DNA from: Streptomyces sp. SCSIO 30461
Lineage (GTDB): Bacteria > Actinomycetota > Actinomycetes > Streptomycetales > Streptomycetaceae
Assembly (NCBI RefSeq): GCF_037023745.1
Contig: NZ_CP146101.1
Span: forward strand, 6,092,001-6,156,000
Direction of reading: 5' to 3'
DNA length: 64,000 nucleotides
Position 1 is the stretch's first letter. Every line of letters begins with the position of its first letter. Positions 8,020-15,732 of this stretch are shown here, piece after piece. Under the pieces are notes generated by a model that searched no databases, had not been told where the DNA came from, and was given only the letters and a program-made list of their open reading frames with translations. Made by a program: the position numbers and the translations under genes.

Positions 8020-8890
8020 AGTCGAGCAGCCGGTCCCCCCTGACCGCGCGGCCTTCGGATGCCGCCAGATGCTCAGGCAGTACGCGGCCGAAGAGCTGCC
8101 GTGTCCGCGCCACGCTGCCGATGACGCCGGGGCGCTCGCTGTAGGCGAAGATCGCGGAGTGGCGGGCGTGTTCGCCGCGCACCGGACTGACCCGGTGCAG
8201 CGAGTAGCGGCCTTTGAAGAGCTGCAGGTCTCCCGGCTGGAGGGGCAGGCTGAGGATGAGCTGCCGTCCCCCTCCGTTGATCACGTCCCGGACGTCGTCG
8301 AAGCGTTCGTCCTGCGGTGTCCTGATGTTGGGGCAGTACTCGAAGTCCCCGCCGCTGTCGGCCCCTCGGGTGAGCATGCTCACCGTGAACTCGTTGGTGT
8401 CGAAGTGCCAGGGGTGCTCCATACCCGGCTCGACGACGTTGAGTACGAGTCCGGAGAGCGGGTCCGCCAGTTCGTGCAGTCGGCCGAGACCGAAGCAGCG
8501 GGCGATGAACCTCTGGAACTCGCGGTGCGAGTAGAGCCTGCTGATGAGGGCGCCCGGGGGGATGCGGTCCCGTGCGACGAAGGCGTTGCCCCGCCGGAAG
8601 GTGGTGCGGCCTGGGTGGTCGTCGGGGAGGGCCGGGTCGATGGCGATGTTGTAGACGTTGACCGTCTCGACGTCGAAGTGGGCCCGGGGCGCGATGGCCG
8701 AGCACTCCCGCTCCAGCACCTCGCGGTACTCGGGACGGATGAAGTCCGGGAGGACGGTGCAGCCGAGTTCGGCGAGGTCGCGGTGGGCCCGTTCCAGCAC
8801 GGCCAGGGCTTCCGGGCTCTCGGGGGCCGACAGGGGGTAGCGGGCGGTGTCGATCACCTGGTCGAGCGTCATGGTGTGCGGGGCGCTCAT
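8018..8890 (-). CDS. Fe(II)/2-oxoglutarate-dependent oxygenase, HalD/BesD-like with HxD
   Basis: A 290-residue double-stranded beta-helix oxygenase. The iron triad is visible as His162-x-Asp164 in HPWHFDTNEFTV and His232 in GRYSLHRVSPV, with Arg238 positioned to bind 2-oxoglutarate. The HWHFDxxEF pattern resembles the BesD/HalD family that chlorinates or hydroxylates free amino acids. The radical halogenases have Gly at the Asp164 position; Asp here predicts hydroxylation. The start ATG has AGAGGA just upstream. It is the first gene of the three-gene minus-strand operon. Substrate is not readable from sequence; a free or N-methylated amino acid is my inference from the family and the neighbours. 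Confidence 0.8.
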   Translation of the reverse strand: MSAPHTMTLDQVIDTARYPLSAPESPEALAVLERAHRDLAELGCTVLPDFIRPEYREVLERECSAIAPRAHFDVETVNVYNIAIDPALPDDHPGRTTFRRGNAFVARDRIPPGALISRLYSHREFQRFIARCFGLGRLHELADPLSGLVLNVVEPGMEHPWHFDTNEFTVSMLTRGADSGGDFEYCPNIRTPQDERFDDVRDVINGGGRQLILSLPLQPGDLQLFKGRYSLHRVSPVRGEHARHSAIFAYSERPGVIGSVARTRQLFGRVLPEHLAASEGRAVRGDRLLD

Positions 8891-8922
8891 TCGATCCTCT
8901 CCACGTACGGGCAGACCGTCAG

Positions 8923-8949
8923 CAACTCGATTCTGCAGTCGCAGAGTTG
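8923..8949 (-). promoter_or_regulatory. dyad upstream of the oxygenase operon
   Basis: CAACTC and GAGTTG flank an inner TCTGC/GCAGA pairing, 33-59 bases before the oxygenase start. The symmetry and position fit an operator, though no adjacent intact regulator is evident. Confidence 0.35.
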
Positions 8950-9013
8950 ACGTTCCCACAGTGCGTGGTGAGTAGTCTGTGACACGCCGCACTCAGAGGT
9001 GGCGCATGACGTA

Positions 9014-9044
9014 CGGCCCGGGGTTCAGGTGAGACCCCGGGCCG
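9014..9044. terminator. hairpin after the Lys/Pro-rich small gene
   Basis: An 11-bp perfect stem, CGGCCCGGGGT / ACCCCGGGCCG, with a 9-nt loop, lies 20 bases past the stop of the minus-strand 98-codon gene. Confidence 0.65.
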
Positions 9045-9064
9045 CACTTGTGCGAGTGGTGCGT

Positions 9065-9361
9065 TCAGTTGGCGTAGTGGATCAGGGACCGCACCATGCG
9101 GCATGTGGTGTTGGACGGCGGGTGGATGCCGATGCGCTGGGCGAGGGTGCGTATCCGCCGGTTGCTCGCGTTCACCGGGTTGTAGACGCCCGTGTCGAGC
9201 AGGGCGATGGCAAGCCGCATGGCCTTCAGGCGGCGATTGTGGGACTCGTACCACTCACGCGGCTGCCCGGCCGGCAGCGGCTGCTTCTTCGGCTTGGTCT
9301 TCGGCTTGGGCTGTGGACTGGACTTCTGCTTCGGCGTCGTCGTGATTGCGGCAACGGCCAT
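9065..9361 (-). CDS. 98-aa basic protein of unknown function
   Basis: The N-terminal third is Lys/Pro-rich and probably disordered (PKPKTKPKKQPLPAG). The C-terminal two thirds are helical and basic (RRLKAMRLAIALLDTG, NRRIRTLAQRIGIHPPS, MVRSLIHYAN). The codon pattern is good and a terminator hairpin follows, so I take it as a real gene. It is small, basic and without membrane or export signals, which would fit a nucleic-acid-associated protein, but nothing visible proves a function. It lies upstream of the oxygenase operon on the same strand, separated by the terminator and about 170 bp, so it is probably transcribed separately. Confidence 0.7.
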   Translation of the reverse strand: MAVAAITTTPKQKSSPQPKPKTKPKKQPLPAGQPREWYESHNRRLKAMRLAIALLDTGVYNPVNASNRRIRTLAQRIGIHPPSNTTCRMVRSLIHYAN

Positions 9362-9493
9362 CGGCGACCTCCTGGCATGGTGGTTGGACCCTCACGAACT
9401 AGTTCGATTTTACCGCTGGGCACTGACAATCTCCCCTGGCCAGAGGGGGTTTACGGGGCTGGGCTGTGGGACTTGAGGGAGTAACGTGGCCGG

Positions 9494-9856
9494 ATGGAGA
9501 TCTGGATCAATCCCGCGTGTTCCAAGTGCCGCAGCGCGCTTCATCTGCTGGACGAGGAGGGTGCCTCGTACACCGTGCGCCGCTATCTGGAGGATGTGCC
9601 CTCCCCGGACGAGATCCGTGCGGTGCTCGACCGGCTCGGGCTTGAGCCCTGGGACATCACCCGCACCCAGGAGGCGGTCGCGAAGGAACTCGGGGTGAGG
9701 GACTGGTCCCGCGACGAGTCGTCGCGGGACCGCTGGATCACGGCGCTCACCGAGCACCCGAAGCTGATCCAGCGTCCGATCATCACCGCCGACGACGGCA
9801 CGGCCGTGGTGGGACGTACGGACGAGGCGGTACGGGACGCGATGGGGCGCGGCTGA
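9494..9856 (+). CDS. ArsC/Spx-family thioredoxin-fold protein
   Basis: A 120-residue arsenate reductase-family protein. It starts with the strand MEIWINPACSKCRSALHLLD, holding a CxxC as in Spx/YffB relatives, and ends with the family signature HPKLIQRPIITADDG, where the Arg-Pro-Ile is typical. Classical glutaredoxin-coupled ArsC enzymes have a single Cys at the first position, so this may be a thiol-disulfide or stress protein and not a true arsenate reductase. No arsenic efflux or ArsR gene is nearby. It converges with the aldo/keto reductase gene across a hairpin. Confidence 0.85.
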   Translation: MEIWINPACSKCRSALHLLDEEGASYTVRRYLEDVPSPDEIRAVLDRLGLEPWDITRTQEAVAKELGVRDWSRDESSRDRWITALTEHPKLIQRPIITADDGTAVVGRTDEAVRDAMGRG

Positions 9857-9896
9857 GCGGAAGACGCGGGCGGTGCCGAGGGCGCCGGGACTGTCC

Positions 9897-9915
9897 CGCC
9901 CCGGCCGCCGGGGCG
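9897..9915. terminator. bidirectional hairpin
   Basis: CGCCCCGG / CCGGGGCG with a 3-nt loop lies between the convergent ArsC-like and aldo/keto reductase genes. Confidence 0.5.
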
Positions 9916-9928
9916 ACTGCCGGGGCCG

Positions 9929-10846
9929 TCACACCTCGGCCGCCGCGCGGTGCACGGCGTCCAGTGAGGCGAGCTCCTCGTCGCTGAGGCGCAGGGCGCC
10001 GGTGGCGATGTTCGCCTCCAGGTGCTCCAGGTTGCCCGTGCCGGGGATGGCCAGCATGTGCGGGCCGCGGTGCAGGGTCCAGGCCAGCCGGATCTGAGCC
10101 GCGCTCACCCCGTGGGCACGTGCCACCGCGAGCACCGAATCCTGGTCGGGGGATGTCACCCCCGCCTGCCCCCCGGAACCGGCGACGGAGTAGAACGGCA
10201 CGAACGCCACGCCCTGCTCGCCGCAGCTGCGGACGAACGCGTCACACTCGGGCCGCAGGCCGATGCCATAGGCGTTCTGCACACAGACGACGGGCGCGAT
10301 GGCCTGGGCCTCCGCGAGCTGTTCGGGCTGGACGTTGGAGACGCCGAGCTGGCGGATGAGCCCCGCTTCGCGTAGCTCGGCGAGTGCGCCGAAGCGTTCG
10401 GCGATCGAGTCGTGGCCGACGATCCGCAGGTTGACGAGGTCGAGATGGTCACGGCCGAGCTGGCGCAGGTTCTCCTCGACCTGTCCGCGCAGTTCCCGCG
10501 CCGTCCGGGCATGCTCGGTCCACTCCCCGCGCATGTCCCGGTGCGGGCCGACCTTGGTGGCGATGACGAGGTCGTCCGCGTACGGGGCCAGGGCCCGGTT
10601 GATCAGTTCGTTGGCGGAGCGCAGCGGCGAGAAGTAGAACGCGGCGGTGTCGATGTGGTTCACCCCGAGCCCCACCGCGCGGCGCAGCACCGCGATCGCC
10701 TGGTCGCGGTCGCCGGGGACGGCGTCGGGTATGAGCGCCTTGCCGTGTTGCGGAAGGCGCATCGTGCCGAAGCCGATCCGATTGACCTCGAGGTCTCCGA
10801 GTGTCCAGGTGCCCGATGCGTCCGCGGTGATCGTTTGTGGGTTCAT
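9929..10846 (-). CDS. aldo/keto reductase
   Basis: A TIM-barrel NAD(P)H-dependent oxidoreductase of 305 residues from the chosen ATG; another ATG five codons upstream is possible. Family marks are IGFGTMRLP, the active-site Asp and Tyr in NHIDTAAFYFS, the Lys in VIATKVGP, the barrel strand LDLVNLRIVG, GLIRQLGVSNVQPEQL, and the cofactor-phosphate loop IPGTGNLEHLEANI. The catalytic Tyr is embedded in AFY, not the usual DTAYGYG. Substrate cannot be assigned. The gene stands alone, with an AT-rich promoter region shared with the divergent secreted-protein gene. Confidence 0.9.
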   Translation of the reverse strand: MNPQTITADASGTWTLGDLEVNRIGFGTMRLPQHGKALIPDAVPGDRDQAIAVLRRAVGLGVNHIDTAAFYFSPLRSANELINRALAPYADDLVIATKVGPHRDMRGEWTEHARTARELRGQVEENLRQLGRDHLDLVNLRIVGHDSIAERFGALAELREAGLIRQLGVSNVQPEQLAEAQAIAPVVCVQNAYGIGLRPECDAFVRSCGEQGVAFVPFYSVAGSGGQAGVTSPDQDSVLAVARAHGVSAAQIRLAWTLHRGPHMLAIPGTGNLEHLEANIATGALRLSDEELASLDAVHRAAAEV

Positions 10847-11012
10847 TCGGTCATGATCCATCAACCGCGTCCGCGCTGCCTGCGAAAACTTAAGTCCCAG
10901 TTAAGGAAGTTACGTCTGATTCGTTGAGCGGGGCCGCGCGCCCTACCCGTACGTAGCGGCAACACGGATCGGAATCCGGTCGCCGTCCACGGCCGGGAAC
11001 AGGAGCTCTCAC

Positions 11013-11999
11013 GTGTCGCGCAAGAAGACCCTCAGCGGTAAGAAGAAGATCACCCTGCTCATCGGCGCGGCAGCGCTGGTCGGCGGCAGCGCCGTCGTCA
11101 TGACCGGCATCGGCAACGCCGGGACGGGCGACACGTCCGTGGCCTGTGACGGACTGGCCCAGGCCGTCCGCAACAACGAGAACTTCATCGCCGGCCAGCG
11201 GGCCGATCCCGACGCTCAGTCGGCGGCGCGGATCGCCAACCGGGAAGCGGTGATCAAGCAGATCAACGTCCAGCAGAAGGCGGCGGGATGCGCCGAGGGC
11301 TCCGGCGACTCGGACCAGGCAGCCGACGCTCCTGCCCAGCCCCCGGCCGGACAAGGGCAGGGGCAGGCGGCGGGCGGCGGTTCCGGCGAGACGGTCTGCG
11401 CCGGGCAGAACCTCACCTTCTCCAACGACGGCGGGGCCCCGGCGGCCTCCAGCGGTGAACTGCCCATCGGCACCAGGATCAAGGTCACCAACCTGGCCAA
11501 CGACAAGACCACCACCGTCGAGGTCACCTCCACATCCGGCAGTTGCGCGCTACTGAACGCCGCTGCCTTCGAGCAGGTCCGCGAGCCCGGAAAGAACGTG
11601 ATCCGGCAGGTGCGCATCGAACGCCTCGGCGCGGCTGCCGGCGGAGGCCAGGCCGACGGCGAGCAAAGCGGTGGAGACCAGGGCGTCCAGCCCCCGGCCA
11701 CGGGCAACGGCGGTGGCCGGGGCGGCAACGGTCAGGGGAACGGCGCTGTCGGCGAGGTCGTCTGCCAGGGCTCGACCGTGACCCTCTCCGGTGAGGCCGG
11801 CGCCCCCGCGGCATCCAGCGGCACCTTCCCCGTCGGCACCAAGCTCAAGGTCACCAACCTCGACAACGACAAGTCGACCACGGTCGAGGTCACGTCCGCC
11901 TCCGGAAGCTGCGCGCTACTCAACAACGCGGCCTTCGAGCAGGTCCGCGAGCCCGGCAAATTCCTGATCCGCAAGGCACGCATCGAACGCGTCGGCTGA
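11013..11999 (+). CDS. secreted protein with duplicated C-terminal domain
   Basis: A 328-residue exported protein with GTG start and AGGAG seven bases before it. A basic N-terminus and hydrophobic stretch (ITLLIGAAALVGGSAVVM) form the signal. Residues about 44-93 form a predicted helical hairpin bounded by two Cys. A Gln/Gly-rich linker follows. Two copies of an approximately 75-residue domain come next, each beginning VC-x-G and ending ALLN-x-AAFEQVREPGK, joined by a second Gly-rich linker. The copies are about 80 percent alike by eye. The VTNL-x-NDK-x-TTVEVTS pattern recalls double-psi beta-barrel (RlpA-like) domains, but I do not see their catalytic Asp-His pair. A role at the cell surface is likely; the function is unknown. 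Confidence 0.8.
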   Translation: MSRKKTLSGKKKITLLIGAAALVGGSAVVMTGIGNAGTGDTSVACDGLAQAVRNNENFIAGQRADPDAQSAARIANREAVIKQINVQQKAAGCAEGSGDSDQAADAPAQPPAGQGQGQAAGGGSGETVCAGQNLTFSNDGGAPAASSGELPIGTRIKVTNLANDKTTTVEVTSTSGSCALLNAAAFEQVREPGKNVIRQVRIERLGAAAGGGQADGEQSGGDQGVQPPATGNGGGRGGNGQGNGAVGEVVCQGSTVTLSGEAGAPAASSGTFPVGTKLKVTNLDNDKSTTVEVTSASGSCALLNNAAFEQVREPGKFLIRKARIERVG

Positions 12000-12004
12000 A
12001 CCGG

Positions 12005-12043
12005 GTGTATACGACGGCGTCGGGATCCGGCGCCGTCGTACAC
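12005..12043. terminator. hairpin after the duplicated-domain gene
   Basis: GTGTATACGACGGCG pairs with CGCCGTCGTACAC, leaving a 2-nt bulge, starting five bases past the stop. Confidence 0.6.
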
Positions 12044-12099
12044 CGGTCCGGTGCGCCGCGCCGACGCGGCGCGCGGGCACCAGCGGACGGACGAACCGA

Positions 12100-12137
12100 G
12101 TAACACGGGGTTCACAATCGGGCAATGGACGGGAAAT
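12100..12137 (+). promoter_or_regulatory. GlnR binding site upstream of glnII
   Basis: GTAAC-n6-TTCAC-n6-GCAAT-n6-GAAAT has the same 5-6-5-6-5-6-5 spacing as the glnA box and lies 59-96 bp before the glnII start. Two of the four half-sites are weaker than in glnA. Confidence 0.7.
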
Positions 12138-12195
12138 CCCGAGTTGCCAAGCTGCGCCTCATACCCTGCAGCACGTGCAAAGGATGAGGCCCCCC

Positions 12196-13230
12196 GTGAC
12201 GTTCATCAAGGCTGAGTACATCTGGATCGACGGCACCGAGCCGACCGCGAAGCTCCGCTCCAAGACGAAGATACTGACCGGCGCCGTCCCCGGGGTCGAC
12301 GAGCTGCCCATCTGGGGCTTCGACGGATCCAGCACCAACCAGGCCGAGGGCCACGCATCCGACTGCGTGCTGAAGCCCGTGTTCTCCTGTCCGGACCCGA
12401 TCCGCGGCGGCGACCACATCCTGGTGCTCTGCGAGGTCCTGAACACGGACATGACCCCGCACCCCTCCAACACCCGCGCCGAACTGGCTGAGATGGCGGA
12501 GCGGTTCGCGGCCCAGGAGCCGGTCTTCGGCATCGAGCAGGAGTACACCTTCTTCGACGGCGACCGTCCGCTCGGCTTCCCGGCGGGCGGCTTCCCGGCG
12601 CCGCAGGGCGGCTACTACTGCGGTGTCGGCGTGGACGAGATCCACGGCCGTGACGTGGTCGAGGCCCACCTGGAGAACTGCCTCAAGGCGGGTCTTGGCA
12701 TCTCCGGCATCAACGCCGAGGTCATGCCCGGCCAGTGGGAGTTCCAAGTCGGCCCGCTGGCGCCGCTTGAGGTCTCCGACCAGCTGTGGGTGGCCCGCTG
12801 GCTGCTCTACCGCACCGCCGAGGACTTCAACGTCTCCGCGACCCTCGACCCGAAGCCGGTGAAGGGCGACTGGAACGGCGCCGGCGCGCACACCAACTTC
12901 TCCACCAAGGCGATGCGCGAGGGCTACGACGCGATCATCACCGCCTGTGAGTCGCTGGGCGAGGGCTCCAAGCCGCTGGACCACGTCAAGAACTACGGCG
13001 CCGGGATCGACGACCGCCTCACCGGTCTGCACGAGACCGCCCCGTGGAACGAGTACAGCTACGGCGTCTCGAACCGCGGCGCATCGGTCCGTATCCCGTG
13101 GCAGGTCGAGAAGGACGGCAAGGGCTACATCGAGGACCGCCGTCCGAACGCCAACGTCGACCCGTACGTGGTGACCCGGCTGCTGGTGGACACCTGCTGC
13201 TCCGCGCTGGAGAAGGCCGGCCAGGCCTGA
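12196..13230 (+). CDS. glnII: glutamine synthetase type II (eukaryote-like)
   Basis: A 344-residue GSII enzyme with the same reaction as GlnA but the short, eukaryote-like architecture found in actinobacteria and rhizobia. Signatures are MTFIKAEYIWIDG at the GTG start, LPIWGFDGSSTNQAEG, EQEYTFFDG (metal ligand), GDWNGAGAHTNFSTKAMR (ATP and ammonium site) and NRGASVRIPW. In-frame ATG and GTG codons lie up to seven codons upstream, but the MTF start matches the family. It lacks the adenylylation tyrosine loop, so GlnE should not regulate it; control is probably transcriptional through the GlnR box. A very strong hairpin ends the gene. Confidence 0.97.
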   Translation: MTFIKAEYIWIDGTEPTAKLRSKTKILTGAVPGVDELPIWGFDGSSTNQAEGHASDCVLKPVFSCPDPIRGGDHILVLCEVLNTDMTPHPSNTRAELAEMAERFAAQEPVFGIEQEYTFFDGDRPLGFPAGGFPAPQGGYYCGVGVDEIHGRDVVEAHLENCLKAGLGISGINAEVMPGQWEFQVGPLAPLEVSDQLWVARWLLYRTAEDFNVSATLDPKPVKGDWNGAGAHTNFSTKAMREGYDAIITACESLGEGSKPLDHVKNYGAGIDDRLTGLHETAPWNEYSYGVSNRGASVRIPWQVEKDGKGYIEDRRPNANVDPYVVTRLLVDTCCSALEKAGQA

Positions 13231-13248
13231 CCGCGCCGATCCCGTGGT

Positions 13249-13285
13249 GACGGGCCGCCCACCGGATTCCGGTGGGCGGCCCGTC
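13249..13285 (+). terminator. strong terminator after glnII
   Basis: A perfect 17-bp stem (GACGGGCCGCCCACCGG and its complement) with an ATT loop starts 19 bases after the stop. Confidence 0.85.
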
Positions 13286-13408
13286 CGCTGTCAGCGGGCT
13301 CTGCCATGGCGGTGCACATGCTTGCGATCACCGTGCAGACCGAGCACCAGCGGCGCCACGCCAGGAACCGTCCCGGCCCGCATCGACTGCCGTGGATGCG
13401 GACGTGCC

Positions 13409-14842
13409 TCAGACCTGCGCCCCGGCCCGCCTCCGTGCCACGAATCCGAGCGCGATGTCGATCACGAGGAAGGCCAGCAGGCTGATGCCGAGCAGCGGCA
13501 CGAACCAGCCGACCAGCGCCGTCACCGCGGCCAGCGGCAGCAGCATGGTCACCGGCACCTTGCGCCAGGCGCCGCGCGGCATCGGCCGACCGGCGCTCAG
13601 CTTGCGCTCCTTCGTGGGCCTGCGCAGCCACCACATGCGGTAGCCCCAGCCCACCAGGAACATCAGCGCCACGGCGAGTGCCGCGAGAGCCAGCTGGTTG
13701 ACCAGGCCGAAGGTGTAGCCCATGTGCACGTCGATGCCGAACCGGGTCAGCTTGGCGAGCAGCGGGTAGTCCTCGAACGGCAGCGTGTCCATCACCCGTC
13801 CGTCGGCGGGGTCGACGGCCACCGCGTCGAGGTGGACCGGGAACTCCCGGTCGCGCTCCTTGACCACATAGCCCTGACCCTCACTCGGCAGGGTGATCTG
13901 GATCTGCTCCTCGACACCTTCCGCCCGCGCCGCCTCGACCACCTTGTCCAGGCCGATGTCCGGGCCGGTGTGCGGGGTGGTGCCGTGTCCGGCACCGTGG
14001 CCCTGGTGGGCGCCGCCGGATTCCTGGCCGTCCAGTGCGGCGGAGACCGCGGGGGTGGATCCGCCGAGCTGGGTCTGGATCTTGTCGATGTTGGCTCCGG
14101 CGTAGGTCGACCAGGTCAGTCCGGTTGCGGAGAGCACCAGCAGACCGAGCACGGCCCACAGGCCGACGGAACCGTGCCAGGAGAGCGTCCTGCGGCGACC
14201 GGTGGCGGAGCGGTCGGGCAGGGCCAGCGCCTTGCGGCTCGTCCGCTTGCGGCCGAACCAGAGCAACAGGCCGCCGAGGGCCACGACCCACATCCAGCTC
14301 GCGGCCATCTCGCTGTAGAGCCGACCGGTCTCGCCGAGCTGGAGGTTCGAGTGGAGCCCCGACAGCCAGGTGCGAATCGGCAGCGCGTCGCCGGAGGTCT
14401 CCAGTTGTCCCCGCACCTTTCCGGTGTAGGGGTCGACGAAGACGGTGAGTTCCTTGCCCTCGGCGACCTCGGGGCTCTGCATGAGCACCCTGGTGGTCGC
14501 ACCCTCCTCAGAGGACGGCCACACGGCGGTGACCGTGCCCTCGGGGTGTGCCTCGCGGGCCGCGGAGAGCTGGGTGTCGAGCGGGATGGCGGCGGAGCCC
14601 GCATCGGTGGTCAGCTCATGGCTGTAGAGCACCTTCTCGGCGGGCAGCGAGAGGGCGTACAGCAGTCCCGTGGTGGCGGCTATGAACAGCAGCGGGGCGA
14701 CGAGCACTCCCGCGTAGAAGTGGATGCGCAGTACGAGCGGTCGCAGCGCGCTCCAGGTGGAGGGGCGGGGAACCGGTGCGGTTGCGGTGTCCGGTGAACT
14801 TGCGTTCGGTTCTTCTGGTCTTACGGAGTCGTCAATGGCCAT
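13409..14842 (-). CDS. PepSY domain membrane protein (PepSY_TM type)
   Basis: A 477-residue protein starting MAIDDSVRP. TM1 (HFYAGVLVAPLLFIAATTGLL) opens with the H-x-x-x-G pattern of PepSY_TM proteins. An external domain with a PepSY repeat follows (PYTGKVRGQLE), then LHSNLQLGETGRLYSEMAAS leading into TM2. TM3 follows (HGSVGLWAVLGLLVLSATGL), then a second external domain with a His/Gly-rich loop (HQGHGAGHGTTPH) and VDPADGRVMD. Two C-terminal TM segments close the protein. Relatives act in iron-siderophore reduction or copper handling; the His-rich loop and the His-rich partner gene downstream suggest metal ions here. The partner starts upstream on the same strand and is probably cotranscribed. 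Confidence 0.85.
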   Translation of the reverse strand: MAIDDSVRPEEPNASSPDTATAPVPRPSTWSALRPLVLRIHFYAGVLVAPLLFIAATTGLLYALSLPAEKVLYSHELTTDAGSAAIPLDTQLSAAREAHPEGTVTAVWPSSEEGATTRVLMQSPEVAEGKELTVFVDPYTGKVRGQLETSGDALPIRTWLSGLHSNLQLGETGRLYSEMAASWMWVVALGGLLLWFGRKRTSRKALALPDRSATGRRRTLSWHGSVGLWAVLGLLVLSATGLTWSTYAGANIDKIQTQLGGSTPAVSAALDGQESGGAHQGHGAGHGTTPHTGPDIGLDKVVEAARAEGVEEQIQITLPSEGQGYVVKERDREFPVHLDAVAVDPADGRVMDTLPFEDYPLLAKLTRFGIDVHMGYTFGLVNQLALAALAVALMFLVGWGYRMWWLRRPTKERKLSAGRPMPRGAWRKVPVTMLLPLAAVTALVGWFVPLLGISLLAFLVIDIALGFVARRRAGAQV

Positions 14843-14898
14843 GACAGTCTCGACAGTCCTCGGGTTCGTGCGTTGACATGGGGAGTCGCGGTCCCCGG

Positions 14899-15579
14899 TC
14901 AGGCGTACGCTCCGGGGGCCGTGTCGCTGGGGACGGACCGCCACGGCGGACCACGCCGTGACAGTGCGTGGGCGAGGACGACTCCTTCGAGGCGCCGGGC
15001 GGCTCGGGTCCGGGACGGTGCGGACCGTCCCGGAAGCTCCGGCACCCGGACGAAGGCGAGGGCCCGGCGCACTCTGCGCAGGGGCGCGAAGGCGAGGCAG
15101 CCGACGGTGCGGGCGAGCTGGAAGAAGGCCGACTCGCCGCGTGCGAGCCACAACGCGCACACCAGGGCACCGATGACATGGGCGGCGACCATGCCGATGG
15201 ACGGAACGAAGGGTGCGGGCGCCAGGACGGCCGGCTCGCCGACGGCACCCGCCACGGCGTCCAGCGGCATGGGGTCCGAGCCCATCGGGTGGGTATGGCC
15301 GCCGTCATGCGCCGAGGTGGTGTGGATGTCGGAGCCGGTGAACAGCAGGTGCAGGGTGCCCTGGACCGTCAGCAGTCCGGCGCCGATCGAGAACGCGCCC
15401 CTGCGGCGGGTGCCCGCCAGCCAGGCCGCTCCCCCGCTCACCACGAACGCACCGGCCAACACGGCGCCCGGCAGATCATGCCCAGACAGGGACGAATGCC
15501 CCATCGCCGCCAAAGTCGAGCACACCGCCGCGAAAAGCGCGGCTCGGAGGGTGCGCATCAGCGACCGGGAATCCGTCAT
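14899..15579 (-). CDS. His-containing integral membrane protein, PepSY partner
   Basis: A 226-residue protein with about four hydrophobic segments: LRAALFAAVCSTLAAMGHSS, LPGAVLAGAFVVSGGAAWLA, AFSIGAGLLTVQGTLHLLF and IGMVAAHVIGALVCALWLA. Between the third and fourth is a loop rich in His and Met (IHTTSAHDGGHTHPMGSDPM) that could bind metal. The C-terminus is cytoplasmic and basic. Its stop lies 56 bases before the PepSY gene on the same strand, so the two probably form an operon. I infer a shared role in copper or iron handling. Exact function unknown. Confidence 0.75.
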   Translation of the reverse strand: MTDSRSLMRTLRAALFAAVCSTLAAMGHSSLSGHDLPGAVLAGAFVVSGGAAWLAGTRRRGAFSIGAGLLTVQGTLHLLFTGSDIHTTSAHDGGHTHPMGSDPMPLDAVAGAVGEPAVLAPAPFVPSIGMVAAHVIGALVCALWLARGESAFFQLARTVGCLAFAPLRRVRRALAFVRVPELPGRSAPSRTRAARRLEGVVLAHALSRRGPPWRSVPSDTAPGAYA

Positions 15580-15732
15580 GGCCCGGACATGGTGCCATCA
15601 TGTCCGCCGGTAACGGCAGACCAGGGTCCCGACGAGTACGCCGCGAGTTCCTGATTCCCCTGGTAGCGGACATGTTTTCCTGCGAGCGGAAAGCCTCCCC
15701 GGCAGGGCCGCCGAGGCGGCAGAGTCCCGATC

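Noticed and set aside
5263..8890. Reading the three-gene operon as a classical carnitine biosynthesis pathway
   Set aside because: The oxygenase resembles BesD/HalD relatives and not trimethyllysine or butyrobetaine hydroxylases, and no aldolase or aldehyde dehydrogenase is present; the parallel is kept only as a hypothesis.
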